Shown here piece by piece: positions 1 through 10,799 of a stretch of 64,000 nucleotides of DNA. Source of the stretch: Gymnothorax reevesii (Eukaryota; Chordata; Actinopteri; Anguilliformes; Muraenidae); the NCBI GenBank assembly GCA_029721435.1, contig CM056574.1:31605001-31669000 (forward strand). Reading direction: 5' to 3'. Position numbers and translations under genes: made by a program. The number at the start of each line of letters is the position of its first letter. Positions within the stretch are counted from its first letter, which is position 1. A model generated the notes under the pieces. It saw only the letters and a program-made list of their open reading frames with translations, did no database searches and was not told where the DNA came from.

Positions 1-1105
1 TTCCACCCCAACCCCCCCCCCTCCTTTGTTTCTTATCCACAAAAGTGAATGTGTGCTTTAAATTAAATTGGAATATTAAGAAAATAAATAAATAAAAGAA
101 TAAGACAAAGTTGATAGTATTGTGGGTTGTTAATTGTATAATTCACTGTAAAATGCATTTGCTTTCCTCTTCTTGAAAAGCATAAAAACTATTAATTCTT
201 ATTCTGCAGTAATATTGTGTATTATTGTAGATCAATATACTTTTAGTATCTGACTCTCACTTTTGGTACCTTAGAAGAATGTATTTCAAAGTAATTGTGA
301 AAACTCGCATGGCAAAGGCCCTCAAGTTTTTCCTCAAAAGAGGCACTCCAGTGATTAACATTTTAAAGGTTTGTCTAATACTAATAATTTTCCTGTTGTG
401 CAGTATGCAATTTGAAGATTAGACATCAATCAGCCAATTTTCAGTATTATATATCTTACAGAAAAATATATTCACAATAAAATTCCATAAATTTCACAAA
501 AAAATGAAGAAATTCTGAAAATGAGGCCGTTTTCTGCAGAGATTAAACAGGATCTAAGCGATTATATCCACACAAAACGATATGTAATAATGTATGTTGC
601 AAGCTGATTTTTTCATGCTTGACCGTAATGCCATCATCCGATAGAAGACGAAAACTGTAGTTAGACCACTCTTGCTCTGAAAGGCTTAATTAAAGGCAAA
701 CATTTTTTACTTATTATAATTCATTTACAGGAGGTAACTGCTGGCACACTATTGTTAATGGACTTATTTTTCTGACTTGCTCGAAAGAGTTCTGCATAAG
801 ACCTACACCACTTACCACATAATGAACTTGCAGCATGAGTGCGGCTGCACAGCTACTTCCAGAAAACAGCAGAACACAATTAATTCAGATATCGTCATAA
901 ATATCTCTGAAAACACTTTTATCCATTGTGCATGTTTGATGGTACAGATACACATTAACAGTTTTATGAATGTGAGTTCCTCATAAACTTTTGAGAGGAA
1001 AATCTATTACTTCCTGTCTGCAGATTCAAGTCTATCTCAGTCTGTACACAATAATTGCCTTGGTTTCAATCAACATCACTATGAAAAAATGTTTTATAGT
1101 ACTTG
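1..1105. other. AT-rich non-coding DNA
   Basis: No gene or recognisable element is seen. The stretch is AT-rich with scattered short open frames that carry no protein signature. Confidence 0.6.
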
Positions 1106-1113
1106 ATCTCAAG

Positions 1114-1316
1114 CAGGGGTGGGGAACCTTTCCCAGAAAGGTCCGGTGTGGGTGCAGGCTTTCATTCCAGTTAGGTAATTACGCACCTGATTCTACTAAT
1201 CAAGGTCCTTAGCAGAGATCCCAGAGGTTGATTAGTAGAATTAGGTGCGTAGCTGCTTGGCTGGAATGAAAGCTTGCACCACACCAGCTCTTTCTGGATA
1301 AGGTTCCCCACCCCTG
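1114..1316. mobile_element. hAT-type fold-back MITE
   Basis: The ends are inverted copies beginning CAGGGGTGGGGAACCT, and the similarity continues inward for most of the element, so the 203 bp is nearly one palindrome. It is flanked by an 8-bp direct repeat with one mismatch (atctcaag at 1106-1113, atctgaag at 1317-1324). An 8-bp target duplication with CAGGG ends is the usual signature of hAT-superfamily non-autonomous elements. It has no coding capacity. A diverged relative starts at 62719. Confidence 0.85.
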
Positions 1317-1397
1317 ATCTGAAGGAAAGAAAACAGTTCAGTGTAATGAGCAAAACAAAACAAAAATGAGGTTACAATTCTGCGGAGTGAAGCCTTT

Positions 1398-1862
1398 TAT
1401 TACTAGAGACACTCTGAGAGGCAGCACCTCTGCCAATCCAGCACAGTTGAAATCTTGCTGAGTGAACAAGGCTCATAGGAAATTAAAGGTATCTACAACA
1501 TAGGATTTCGAGATGGTTTCTGTGGCGGCCATATTGCTCGATCGATCGCAGTCAAAATCAATAGGGTCCATCCCTGATGTAATAGCAACCTACCCATAAG
1601 ATTGCAGCGATCGACTGCTCGGAGCACAAAAAAAGTTAAGTGCATTTTTTGAGTTTTGAGCAAAAGCAACGTAAAACTTTGAAACTGTGGAAAAATATGA
1701 TTTGCATCCTACTTGCTTGTTACAGAAATAAATATACTCAACACGTCTGTGCACCAAGCAGTCGAGATATCTGTTCATTACTTTTTGAGTTATCTTGTAC
1801 ACAAACAGACAGACAGACAAACCAATACCGGCAAGAACATAACTTCTTGGCGGAGGTAATTA
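1398..1862 (-). repeat. dispersed repeat, copy A
   Basis: Read on the minus strand, this stretch matches 37363-37733: both contain an attacctc-gcc start, a run of tgtctg, a tacaagat-actcaaaaag block, a gttgctatta-atcaggg block and a tgttcactcagc block ending in a ggcagagg motif. It is an old interspersed repeat of unassigned class and is interrupted by the small fold-back element at 1611-1765. Confidence 0.7.
1611..1765. mobile_element. small MITE with TCGACTGCT ends
   Basis: The 155-bp segment begins TCGACTGCTCGGAGCAC and ends with its imperfect reverse complement, GTGCACCAAGCAGTCGA. It interrupts dispersed repeat copy A, which resumes on both sides, so it inserted later. A longer relative with the same ends lies at 38762-38989. 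The superfamily is not assigned and no coding capacity is seen. Confidence 0.7.
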
Positions 1863-1865
1863 TTC

Positions 1866-4029
1866 AAATTTTAATTCTGCAGAACTGGGGACTGAGTGAG
1901 GAAGATAGGTTTAAGCAGTAGGGGCAGGACAGGGTACTGCCCCCTGGGGCTGTTGAGGACAAGTAGCGCAGTTCACAGTAAAGAGGGGAAGTGGTGGAGC
2001 CACATGCTTATGTGCTGCAGCGTGATTGGTTCTGAGGCAGGGGTCAAGAGAGAGAGGTCTCTGGAGAGATACTGCAGCACATATCTTCGCCCACAGCAAA
2101 GATGGTGGAGGGAATGAAAAGATCAATGATTTAATAATGCAAATCAATGGAGAACTGCATAATTTGCCAGCCGACTGCAGTCTGTCAGGACCCTTAATGG
2201 ACATTTATTCATGTATAAGAATCCTTCTTCATAAATATTGTATCAGCATTCAAGCTGCACACAAGCCTTAAGCAACACAATGGTCTTTAAAGTCTGCCAG
2301 TCTGTTCTCTGTGTTGCGCAAAAAATGTGTTAGTATTAACAAATTCACGAAAATTTCTCAGAATGGGAAGGCATATTCATCAGCAAATAATAAATCTGCT
2401 TAACGAGCGATGTCCTTGGGCCTTGTGCCTTAGTGACTTGGCAGTGACCAGTAGGGTTGTAGATCCAAGCCCCAGTGTAGCCACAATAAAATCACTGCAG
2501 TTTGTAAGCCCTAGAATAAAGCCAGAGTAGATTAACTCAAGTTTAGTCTTATCAACTGCAAGTGACTTCAAATGAAAGAATTGACTACAAAAGTGTAAAA
2601 AGCTACCACCAAGTGCACGAATTATGGACTGTAAGAAGGGACTGGACTGTATAATTAAAATGTAAAAATGCACACAAAGATTCTTCATTATCATCATCTG
2701 TTTTTTTTTTTCTTTTTCTTTATGGAAGGTGGAGGGGGGTTGGCGTGAAAACTTGACATGCGTATACAGTACCTGAGGACAAATGACCTTCATTTATCCA
2801 GATGCTTTATGGATAAGGGGAAATATCCCTCTGCCCTGAAGAACTGGGAGCAGTCATCACTATCTGATAGATAAGTCTGTGAATGAGCACCTGCTGTCAG
2901 TATGGGAAATGAGACCTTCCATGGGTTGCAAAGTGTGTCTGCTGCACCAAATAGCAAATACTGGGAGGTGTTGATATAGTCATGGCCGCAAATTTCCTAA
3001 CAGCAATGGATACTGCAATATTCTGAAAATAATTAAGACTATTAAGCAAAATTTATGGAATGTATGTCTGACTCTGGCAGATGCACAATACTATATTACA
3101 GTATCTGAAAAAGGCAGTAACTTGGACATCTACTTTTACAATATAATGACGTTCAGTTGATTGAATAGATTTTAATTTTTTGATTCCATAAGCTGGGGTG
3201 GGTTCTCGCCAGGCTAAATCTCCAGTCTCTTGTGAAATGGAAAAACTTATATTGTCACTTCTTTTTAGGAGAAATTGAGTTTGACTCTTATTTGCTGCTT
3301 TGTTTTGCTGCTACTTTTTATCATACTATCACGTATCGGCTGCTCTGTAGAGAGTATATTCTGCTCAGAAAAAACCTACAAAGTCACTTGGTAATTAAAG
3401 TAATTAAGTGTGGTGAAAATCTGATTATTTAGCTATTAGTGTCATTTGATTTTTCTTTAAGAAAAGTCCAGAATCAAAAAATTCTTCAATTCTTCAATTG
3501 CTAGAAACCCGCTGTAATTGACTTTAATGGACTTAGAAGACATTTGCAAATCACAGCAGTGGTTTCCAAGGGTACCGTTCCTCTGAGACTGATGACGATC
3601 GGGCGGTAATGAATCTAGAGCAGAGAATTTGTATTGAGAAAAACATACCAATGGGAGGAGAGAGAATTACCCAAGTAGGTATGGGTTAACATACTAATTT
3701 TGAAAAATGTTAAATACCCAGATATGGGCTCATTTTTATCATAAATGTCTATTTTAACTACAGTACTTTTGGAATCGATTCATCAGTGGTGCAATTCATT
3801 TTTCCTGAAAATTTGCCATGCATGATTTCATCAAGATGATTGTCCTAAACAGAATACTCTGTCCGTTAAGATGACTCATAACTTTTATCCATAGGCTTAA
3901 AAGTAGTGGATAGCCTCTGGTCCAATCAGCTTCCTCAAAGACGTGCTGAAGAGAGCTCCAGAGGCCACAGCCAATATTTATCCATCTCTGTGGAGAGGCC
4001 TCAATAAATACTGATGTGCAAATTATTTC
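1866..4029. other. non-coding DNA, no gene seen
   Basis: Open frames here are short and lack recognisable motifs. A T-rich/purine tract lies near 2700-2740. The part at 2095-2270 is repeat-free, AT-rich and contains an ATGCAAAT octamer; it is discussed as a possible conserved element. Confidence 0.5.
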
Positions 4030-4040
4030 TGTGTGTGTGT

Positions 4041-4081
<41 letters not shown>

Positions 4082-4083
4082 CG

Positions 4084-4138
<55 letters not shown>
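4030..4138. repeat. (TG)n microsatellite
   Basis: About 109 bp of almost pure TG dinucleotides with a few TA and CG interruptions. Confidence 0.97.
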
Positions 4139-4140
<2 letters not shown>

Positions 4141-4531
4141 CCTATTCTATGAGGCACACAACATAGTCAGACATCTGGGCATTTTACTGAAGCAATTTAG
4201 TCGCTATGAATAATTAACTGGGATGAGGAGTTGATATTTTGCTTGAATTTCCTGGATGCCAGCAGTACATTGCTCAAGGGTACAATGGTAGTCCAAAACC
4301 AACACCTTACTTGCAATATTCCAGGCCTGTTATTGCAGTATTTCTGGAGTATTATTATGCTCTAATAGCAATTCATAAATTATTCTATTATTATATTATT
4401 ATTTATACTATAATTCTTATAAACAAACACAAAAACAAGCAACAGTACAAATATATGAGCTAAATCTACACTGAGGTTAGATTGCCTGGAAAAGTTTGAC
4501 TCGCAGTGGAAGTTTAAATCTTTGCCAGGGG

Positions 4532-4560
4532 CATTCTCACTCATTCTCACTCATTCTCAC
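4532..4560. repeat. short 10-bp tandem repeat
   Basis: Three tandem copies of attctcactc. Confidence 0.85.
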
Positions 4561-5880
4561 AATGGAGGAGAGGAAAGCAAACGGTACCAACCATCAAAGA
4601 CATTCCCTCAGCTCACAGTCTGAGTTTGAAAAACACTCTATTTATCTCCGCAAATCATTTGATCTGAACTCAAAGAATGAACCCTTTTTAAAGCGTGATC
4701 TGTTCTATTGCATCATCTCCATGGAAACCAAAACTACTTTATAATTTGTTTAATTATTTATTTGTAAATAATTTGCCCCACTGGCAACTATTTTCCCTCC
4801 TCTCTAAATACTGTGAATACCTATAGAACGATGTTAGCATAAGATTTATATGTGCGCTTTTAATCATTGTAATATTAATATGATTCCCCACAACCACACG
4901 AAAGACATTCTTTGTCACAAGTGAGCCCAGGATATAGACACACACCGTAGATGTTGGCTACAGATCGAAAACGCAGCATGTTCTAAGTTTACTGACAAGC
5001 CATCTCAAACATGGCAGATTAATTCAGACCATGCTTAAGCACAACAGGCTTACAGCAGTAACAAGCTAGTTGTGTGGCCCATTGAAAATGCTGCACAAGC
5101 TGATTTCTTCCACTCCCATGAACAGACAAAAGATGCAGGCCACAAGCCTGTGTTGCCATGATAGTGTGCAGTATATAATCATTTGTAAATGCTCTATCTG
5201 CATTCCTTGAATCAAAAGATTCAAAAGGCATCATCAATTTGTGCAAAAATCTATCTGTGACAAATCCAAGTGGAAGTGTGCGGCACAAAAATTATGTCCG
5301 TATTATCATAGGGTAGAGGGCCAAGAATGTGAACTCCATTCAGTCTTGTAGGCAGCTCAATATGCAGAGCTATTTCTAAGGCTGACCGGCATATATTTGC
5401 ACGATTCATTTGTAAGGCATAATTCTGCTCATTAATAGAATAACCCTACAGAACTCAAGCAGCATGAATAGATGCCAAAATGCTTGTTATCAGTGATTTG
5501 ACTGTGCTGCTGTGGGGCCAGTTCAAATCACCCATATTATATTTTTTGTGCCAATGGTCATAACAAAATCAGCACAAGCTGCCAAATGGCTTCTCATGCC
5601 AGCATGAATCACAGCAGAAAAATGATCGGACATTCCAAACTACAAGGAAATCTAGCGCTCACATGGAGAGTCTACGCAACCATATTAAAATCACAGGTGC
5701 TTGAAATGTGAAACCTGAAAAAAAGCAATAAATGATGCTTTCCTCATCTTGAATGTAACCAAAGAGGGAAAGATAACAACTTATTAGGAACATTAAAAAC
5801 AAAAAAAACCTAAAACGCACTGGTTGCAGGAGTCTGCTACGCCCCACCCCACGCTTCTGAAAATTATAGGAAACTAATGC
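4561..5880. other. non-coding DNA, no recognised gene
   Basis: No known family is recognised. On the minus strand, about 5450-5285 is open for roughly 55 codons with a protein-like composition (it contains NGVHILGPLPYDNTD). It is bounded by in-frame stops, so it could be a fossil of an unidentified coding sequence, or chance. Confidence 0.45.
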
Positions 5881-6730
5881 CCTGTTTACACCAAAATACG
5901 ACTGAAATGGCGACTGCAGCGACTTGTGAGATCACAACAATTTGATGAACTCGCACAAGTCTTGTATTCTCTCCAATCTAATCGCTAATTTGCGTTCACA
6001 CAAGCTTCCAGTGAGACCTAATTTGAGATATATTAATAAAAATTAGGCGATCTATGCAACATAATTTACGATGACTCTCCATTCTCTTGTTTGGTCTCTC
6101 TTGGTCTTGTGTTGTTGATGCGACCGTTGCACCAAGTGATGAACCGACTAAAACAATGGCTTTATATAGGAAACCCACTCTCAGAAAGAGTCGCATGGAA
6201 GCTCGCCATTGGTCACAATTTCACTCTCACTGATCACCATTGGTCAAATTTCGATCCCATCCATCACTGATGCTCTCGCAATTTCACTCGCGATTACTTT
6301 TTTGCTCTTGAAGGCATTGCAATGGGCCCTTGTTCAGCTAGCAAAAACGATCGCAATAGTCGCATAATGAAAAATATTCCGATATTTGGAGATTATTTGT
6401 GCAGGCTGTTTGAGAGTCCATAAAGACCTGTGAGACTGAGTTAAAAGTGACTTGAGAGTTATGAGAGCTCATTACGATTGTTTTTTAGATGCATTTATTT
6501 CTGACCACTCGCACACTCTCGCAAAAGTTATGCGATTTTTTTTAACAGCTCAAAACAATCGTAAACCCCTTCAAGATCGATAGAGAGTGAAAGAGATCAG
6601 AGAGATTGAATTTGAGACCATTGAGAGTTTATTGAGAGTTACTTGCAACCTCATCAAGAGTCAGTGAGAGTGATGGCGATTTTTGTCCATTTTTTGGTCG
6701 CAACCTGCTCGCAAGTCCGGTGTAAACAGG
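5881..6730. mobile_element. 850-bp non-autonomous DNA transposon
   Basis: The two ends are perfect 12-bp inverted repeats, CCTGTTTACACC at 5881-5892 and its reverse complement at 6719-6730. The interior is rich in TCGCA/GCGA and GAGAGT motifs and codes for nothing recognisable. The superfamily is uncertain: the ends resemble PIF/Harbinger or hAT-like fish MITEs, but I could not define a clean target duplication. Its right end abuts a Tc1-like transposase fragment. Confidence 0.7.
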
Positions 6731-6935
6731 AAGATGAAATTCCTCTTCAGCTTTCTGGCAGAGTGCAGCGGACTTTGTGCCAAAATGCCTTGATATCTGG
6801 AACAATTCAGAAAGCGATTTATATTGACGAGAGCCCCTGTCCCAGCTGAGAGAGCAGCCCCAAAGCATGATGCTTCCACCACCGTGCTTCACAGTCAGTG
6901 CATAAACCACGGGCCGAACCCCATTATCGTTTCAT
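6731..6935 (-). pseudogene. Tc1-like transposase fragment
   Basis: The minus strand encodes the middle of a Tc1-like transposase. VKHGGGSIMLWGC is in one frame (near 6890-6850). A second frame then gives GTGALVNINRFLN and SARKLKRNFIF, so at least one frameshift lies between them. The coding similarity stops exactly at the outer end of the fold-back element at 6730, and the expected following catalytic DN motif is absent on its other side. This is a short dead fragment of a Tc1 subfamily different from the one at 7189-8794. Confidence 0.75.
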
Positions 6936-7188
6936 AGTGCTCCTGTCAAAGAGGTGAAGAGTATGCCTCTTCATTTTTATCAAAAATATGATGAAATAAC
7001 ACGAAAATGAAAAAGTTCTATTTTGCACATGTGTTTGTTAACCAGAAAAATTTACTTAAAGTCAGCAAATTTGTTTTGTTCATTGCCATGGGTGCAGTGT
7101 AAAATTTGCCTATCAGATAACAACAAGGCCGTTTTCTTCGGTAAAACCAATATGTCTAGCGCTTCCTAAAAGCACAGATGCTAAGTTA

Positions 7189-8794
7189 CAATCCCAATTC
7201 TGAAATAGTTGGGACAAAGTGTAAATTGTGAATAAAATCAAAACGCAATGACTTTCAAATCACACCAGCCAGTATTTTATTCACAATAGAACAGAGATAA
7301 CATAGCAACTGGTGAAAGTCCACAAAATGAGCTTATTTCAAATTTGATGGCTGCTACAGGTCTCAAAAAAGTTCAGATAGGGACCTGTATACGGAGGTGT
7401 AGCTTCCCCTCTTCTTTTTAACACGAAGTGGAGGCGTCTGGGCATTGAGGAGACAAGTTTCTTGAGTTTAGCCATTGGAATTTGATCCCACTCTTGTTTA
7501 ATACAGGCTTCCAGCTGCTGGAGAGTTTTTGGACTCCTTTGATGGACTTTTCCTTTAATTATGCGCCGAATGTTCTCAATCAGTGAAAGATCAGGACTGC
7601 AGGCAGGCCAGTTCAGCACACAGACTCTTCTACTACGAAGCCATGCTGTTGTAATAGCTGCAGAATGTGGTTTTGCATTGTCCTGCTGAAATACACAAAG
7701 CCTTCCTTGTAATAGATGTAGTCTGGATGGGAGCATATGTTGCTCTAAAACCTTTATATACTTTTCATCATTCATGGTGCTTTTTAAAACATGCAAGTGT
7801 CCCACACCATATGCAGGGCACTTAGCCATTTTGCTACAGTCGATTTTAAATGAGCTTTGGCCCACAGATCACAGCAGCGCTTCTGGACCATGATCAACAA
7901 TGGCTTCCTTTTTGCATGATTGAGTTTTAGGTGGCCTCTGTGGATGGCACGGCAGACTGTGTTTACAGACAGTGGTTTCTTTACGTATTCCTGGGCCCAT
8001 TTAGTAATGTCAATGACCGAATTATGCACAGGGATTCTTTTAGTTTCTCTGAATCTTTTGATGATTCTATACACAGTTGATGATGAGACCTTCAACGCCC
8101 TTGCAATTTGACGTTGAGGAACATTGTTTTTAAAGTATTCCACAATTTTTTTACGCAAGCTCTCACAGGTTGGAGAGCCTCTGGCCATCTTTACTTCTGA
8201 GAGACTCAGCCTCTCTAAGACATCCCTTTTTTAAGCAATCATGTTACACCCCTGATGCCAGTTAACGTAAATGACGCCCTGAGAAAGACTGCATAGGTCA
8301 AAACATATCAGCTTTTTTAAATATTTAGCCATGTATTAATAAAGGCTTTTTATCCCCTTTTTTTGCTTCTTTTTGATCCAATTATTCTCAGAGTGCCTGG
8401 AATTCTAACATTTTTGGTTTACTCTCCCATCCCATGCTTCCAAGAGCACCAGCTTTACATTCTTTTGGTAACTTTTTTATCCCATGAGCGCCGAATATTT
8501 TCTCTTTTACACAGTTAACGTAATTACTTGCTAAATATTCTTTCAGCTGATTCTCTTATATATTAATTGCTTTTTCAGCCCTTTTTTGCCCTTGTTCCAA
8601 CTTTTTTGAGACCTGCTGCAGCCAGAAAATTTGAGCTCATTTTGTGGATAAAATGTAAATGTCTCAGTTTCAACATGTGAAATGTTAACTATGTTCTACT
8701 GTAAAGAATATGTTGGCTCGTGATCTGAAAGTCATTGCATTTTGATTTTATTCACAATTTACACTTCGTCCCAACTATTTCATTATTGGGGTTG
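7189..8794 (-). mobile_element. Tc1-like transposon, defective
   Basis: The 1606-bp element is bounded by long inverted repeats of about 75 bp. The left end reads CAATCCCAATTCTGAAATAG; the right end, reverse-complemented, reads CAACCCCAATAATGAAATAG. Both continue with the same TTGGGAC and GTGTAAATTGTGAATAAAAT blocks. It is flanked by TA at 7187-7188 and 8795-8796, the standard Tc1/mariner target duplication. It carries an internally deleted transposase on the minus strand. About 600 bp lies between the transposase start and the right end. Confidence 0.92.
7338..8188 (-). pseudogene. Tc1-like transposase, internal deletion
   Basis: The frame starts at 8188 with MARGSPTCESLRKKIVEYF and enters a helix-turn-helix region (VPQRQIARALKVSSSTVYRI, then RIIKRFRETK), the DNA-binding N-terminus of Tc1 transposases. 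It runs to WAKAHLKSTVAKW and then joins directly, in another frame, to a block that continues LEQHMLPSR, FQQDNAKPHS and WPACSPDLSLIENI. The last two motifs hold the second Asp and the Glu of the DDE triad, separated by 34 residues as in DD34E enzymes. The segment that should carry the first catalytic Asp (the WSDES region of the relative at 53178-54194) is missing, about 60-70 codons. The enzyme must be inactive. Confidence 0.88.
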
Positions 8795-8796
8795 TA

Positions 8797-9518
8797 CATA
8801 GTTTGACCATTCACTGTGAAACTTTTGGGAAAAGCACCCCATTATGGTTGAATGCGTTTGCCGTTTACTGGAGACAGAAAACGGCCCCATTGTAATGAGG
8901 CATCCTGGGCCAAATTATGCCATTGGTCTACAAGCATGGAAACCGCTGCATGGAGTAGAGATTGAGCTTTGAAATGTGATAATACATCGCATGATGGCAG
9001 AGGCTATCACATGAAATGCTACCAGAAGATCGTCGATAAAACGTAGATAGAGCACGGAGTCAAACGAAAGGAAAAGGGCCATTTACGACCTTCAGGGCAG
9101 AGTTCCTCGTCATCACTGGGCAATGAACCTCCTCCAAAGCAGTCAAAGCCAATTTTAAGGTCAGACATTGTGTCGTCATCAACAAAATCAGTCGAAAAAT
9201 GTTCAAAACACATTCTTCCGAACGAGTGCATCATATGCCGGAAAGACAAGCAAATACTAGATACGATGACAATGAAAAGGAAATTAGACAGGCTGGTAAC
9301 GTAAGAAACTGATGTGCATAAACTTAATAAAGCCGCTTCATTTCATAATGACCACAGGATTCTTTAGCAACTTGGAGAATCCGATCCAGTATCAATCTAA
9401 GTACGATATCATGCCTCATGAAAGAAAAGGAATATTAATCTGCTCAAAAAAATAGTGTTAATATTTATCTCTTCAAACTCAAACACTAAATTTAACCTGG
9501 GTGAGATTTAACTTCACT
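8797..9518. other. non-coding DNA, no gene seen
   Basis: Nothing recognisable. A 76-codon minus-strand frame at 9019-9249 has no identifiable motif. Confidence 0.5.
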
Positions 9519-10531
9519 TTAAATTACTGAGCCAATATTAATTTGCAGTTTAACTCCCAGACTCTTACTAGGACACCATGTTGTTGTTTTTTGTCCAGAA
9601 TGTGGTGTTTGGCCATGTTTTACTGAAATAAGCTGGGCCTTCCCTGAAAAAAAGTCTGGTGGCAGTAAATGTTGCTCCAAAACCTGCATATATTGTTCAG
9701 CATTACAGATATGTTCACAGAAACATGCAACGTGCACTAATGCACACCCAATGCAGACTAATGCACACCATCCTGGATGCTGGCTTTTGAAGTGTGCATT
9801 CACCAAGTTGGTCCCTTTCCTCCGTAGCCTGGAGCATGCAGCATCCATGATTTCTTAAAAACAAATTCACATTTTGATTGGTTGGAACACAGGAAAGTCT
9901 ACCACATTGCCTCTGTCCATTTAAACGAGCTTCGGCCGAGCGAGGGTGACAGCATTTCTGTATCTTGTTTGTATATGGTTTAAACTTTACATGCTAGTTT
10001 TAATTTGCATTTGTGGATGCAGCAATAAACTACACAATAACAGTGGTTGACAGAAGTGGTCCAAAGCCCATGAAATGATTTCAACTGGATAATTTTGTCG
10101 GTTATGAATTCTTTTATGAACTGCAGGGGATAAAGCCCCCATATTCTTTGCATTTTTACGCTGAGAAACATTATCCTTAAATTCTTGACCTTGTTGCCCT
10201 TGCAGTTTTTTCAGAGTATTTTGGCCCTTGCCATTTTTTACATAAAAATGAAAGAATCTTTATTCCCAGTCGTGTGACTATCCTGATGCCGATTAAGCTG
10301 ATGATGTTGCATCTTACATCTTTTCCAGTGTTTTATTGCCCCTGTCCCAACTCTTTAAAAAAATGGAATCAAATTCAAAATCAGCAGATATTTTTTAGAG
10401 AACAATATTATTTTGTAGTTGAAGCATATGATATGTTATGCTTAAATTTAGTGTTCAAGAGATTTACAAATTATCACATTCCTTGTATTTCTAGTTTACA
10501 CAGCATCCCAACTTTTTTGGAAACATGGGTT
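9519..10531 (-). pseudogene. degenerate Tc1-like remnant
   Basis: The minus strand near 9720-9580 keeps a decayed transposase segment (CNAEQYMQVLEQHLLPPDF, then a damaged version of the FQQDN-KPHS block). The right end near 10505-10531 reads catcccaacttttttggaaa and, reverse-complemented, resembles the CAACCC...GTTGGGA terminal repeat of the element at 7189-8794. The stretch 10270-10360 also matches the corresponding 5' non-coding part of that element. The left end and the C-terminal coding part are missing. It is an older, truncated relative. Confidence 0.65.
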
Positions 10532-10799
10532 GGAGACAGTTCTGTAGATGTGAATATTGTTTATTAGAAGGAATTTGATGCTCTGAGAACTTTTTAGAAA
10601 TAATACTTCTCTACAAACTGTTGTATTGTAAAGACCGCTCAAATTTGAACTGCATGAGAATCTCTATGATACATTCATAAAGGAGCAGTCACTTAACGTC
10701 CACACATTTTTGGTTGGACTTTGTTTATTTTTAATACGTGACATATAAAGATAATTTTGCTGTATTGTTCTTTTATTCACCAAGTAGGTCAGAGAACTC

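Noticed and set aside
2380..2793. 137-codon minus-strand frame
   Set aside because: No recognisable motif; it crosses a T-rich/purine tract and starts within AT-rich sequence.
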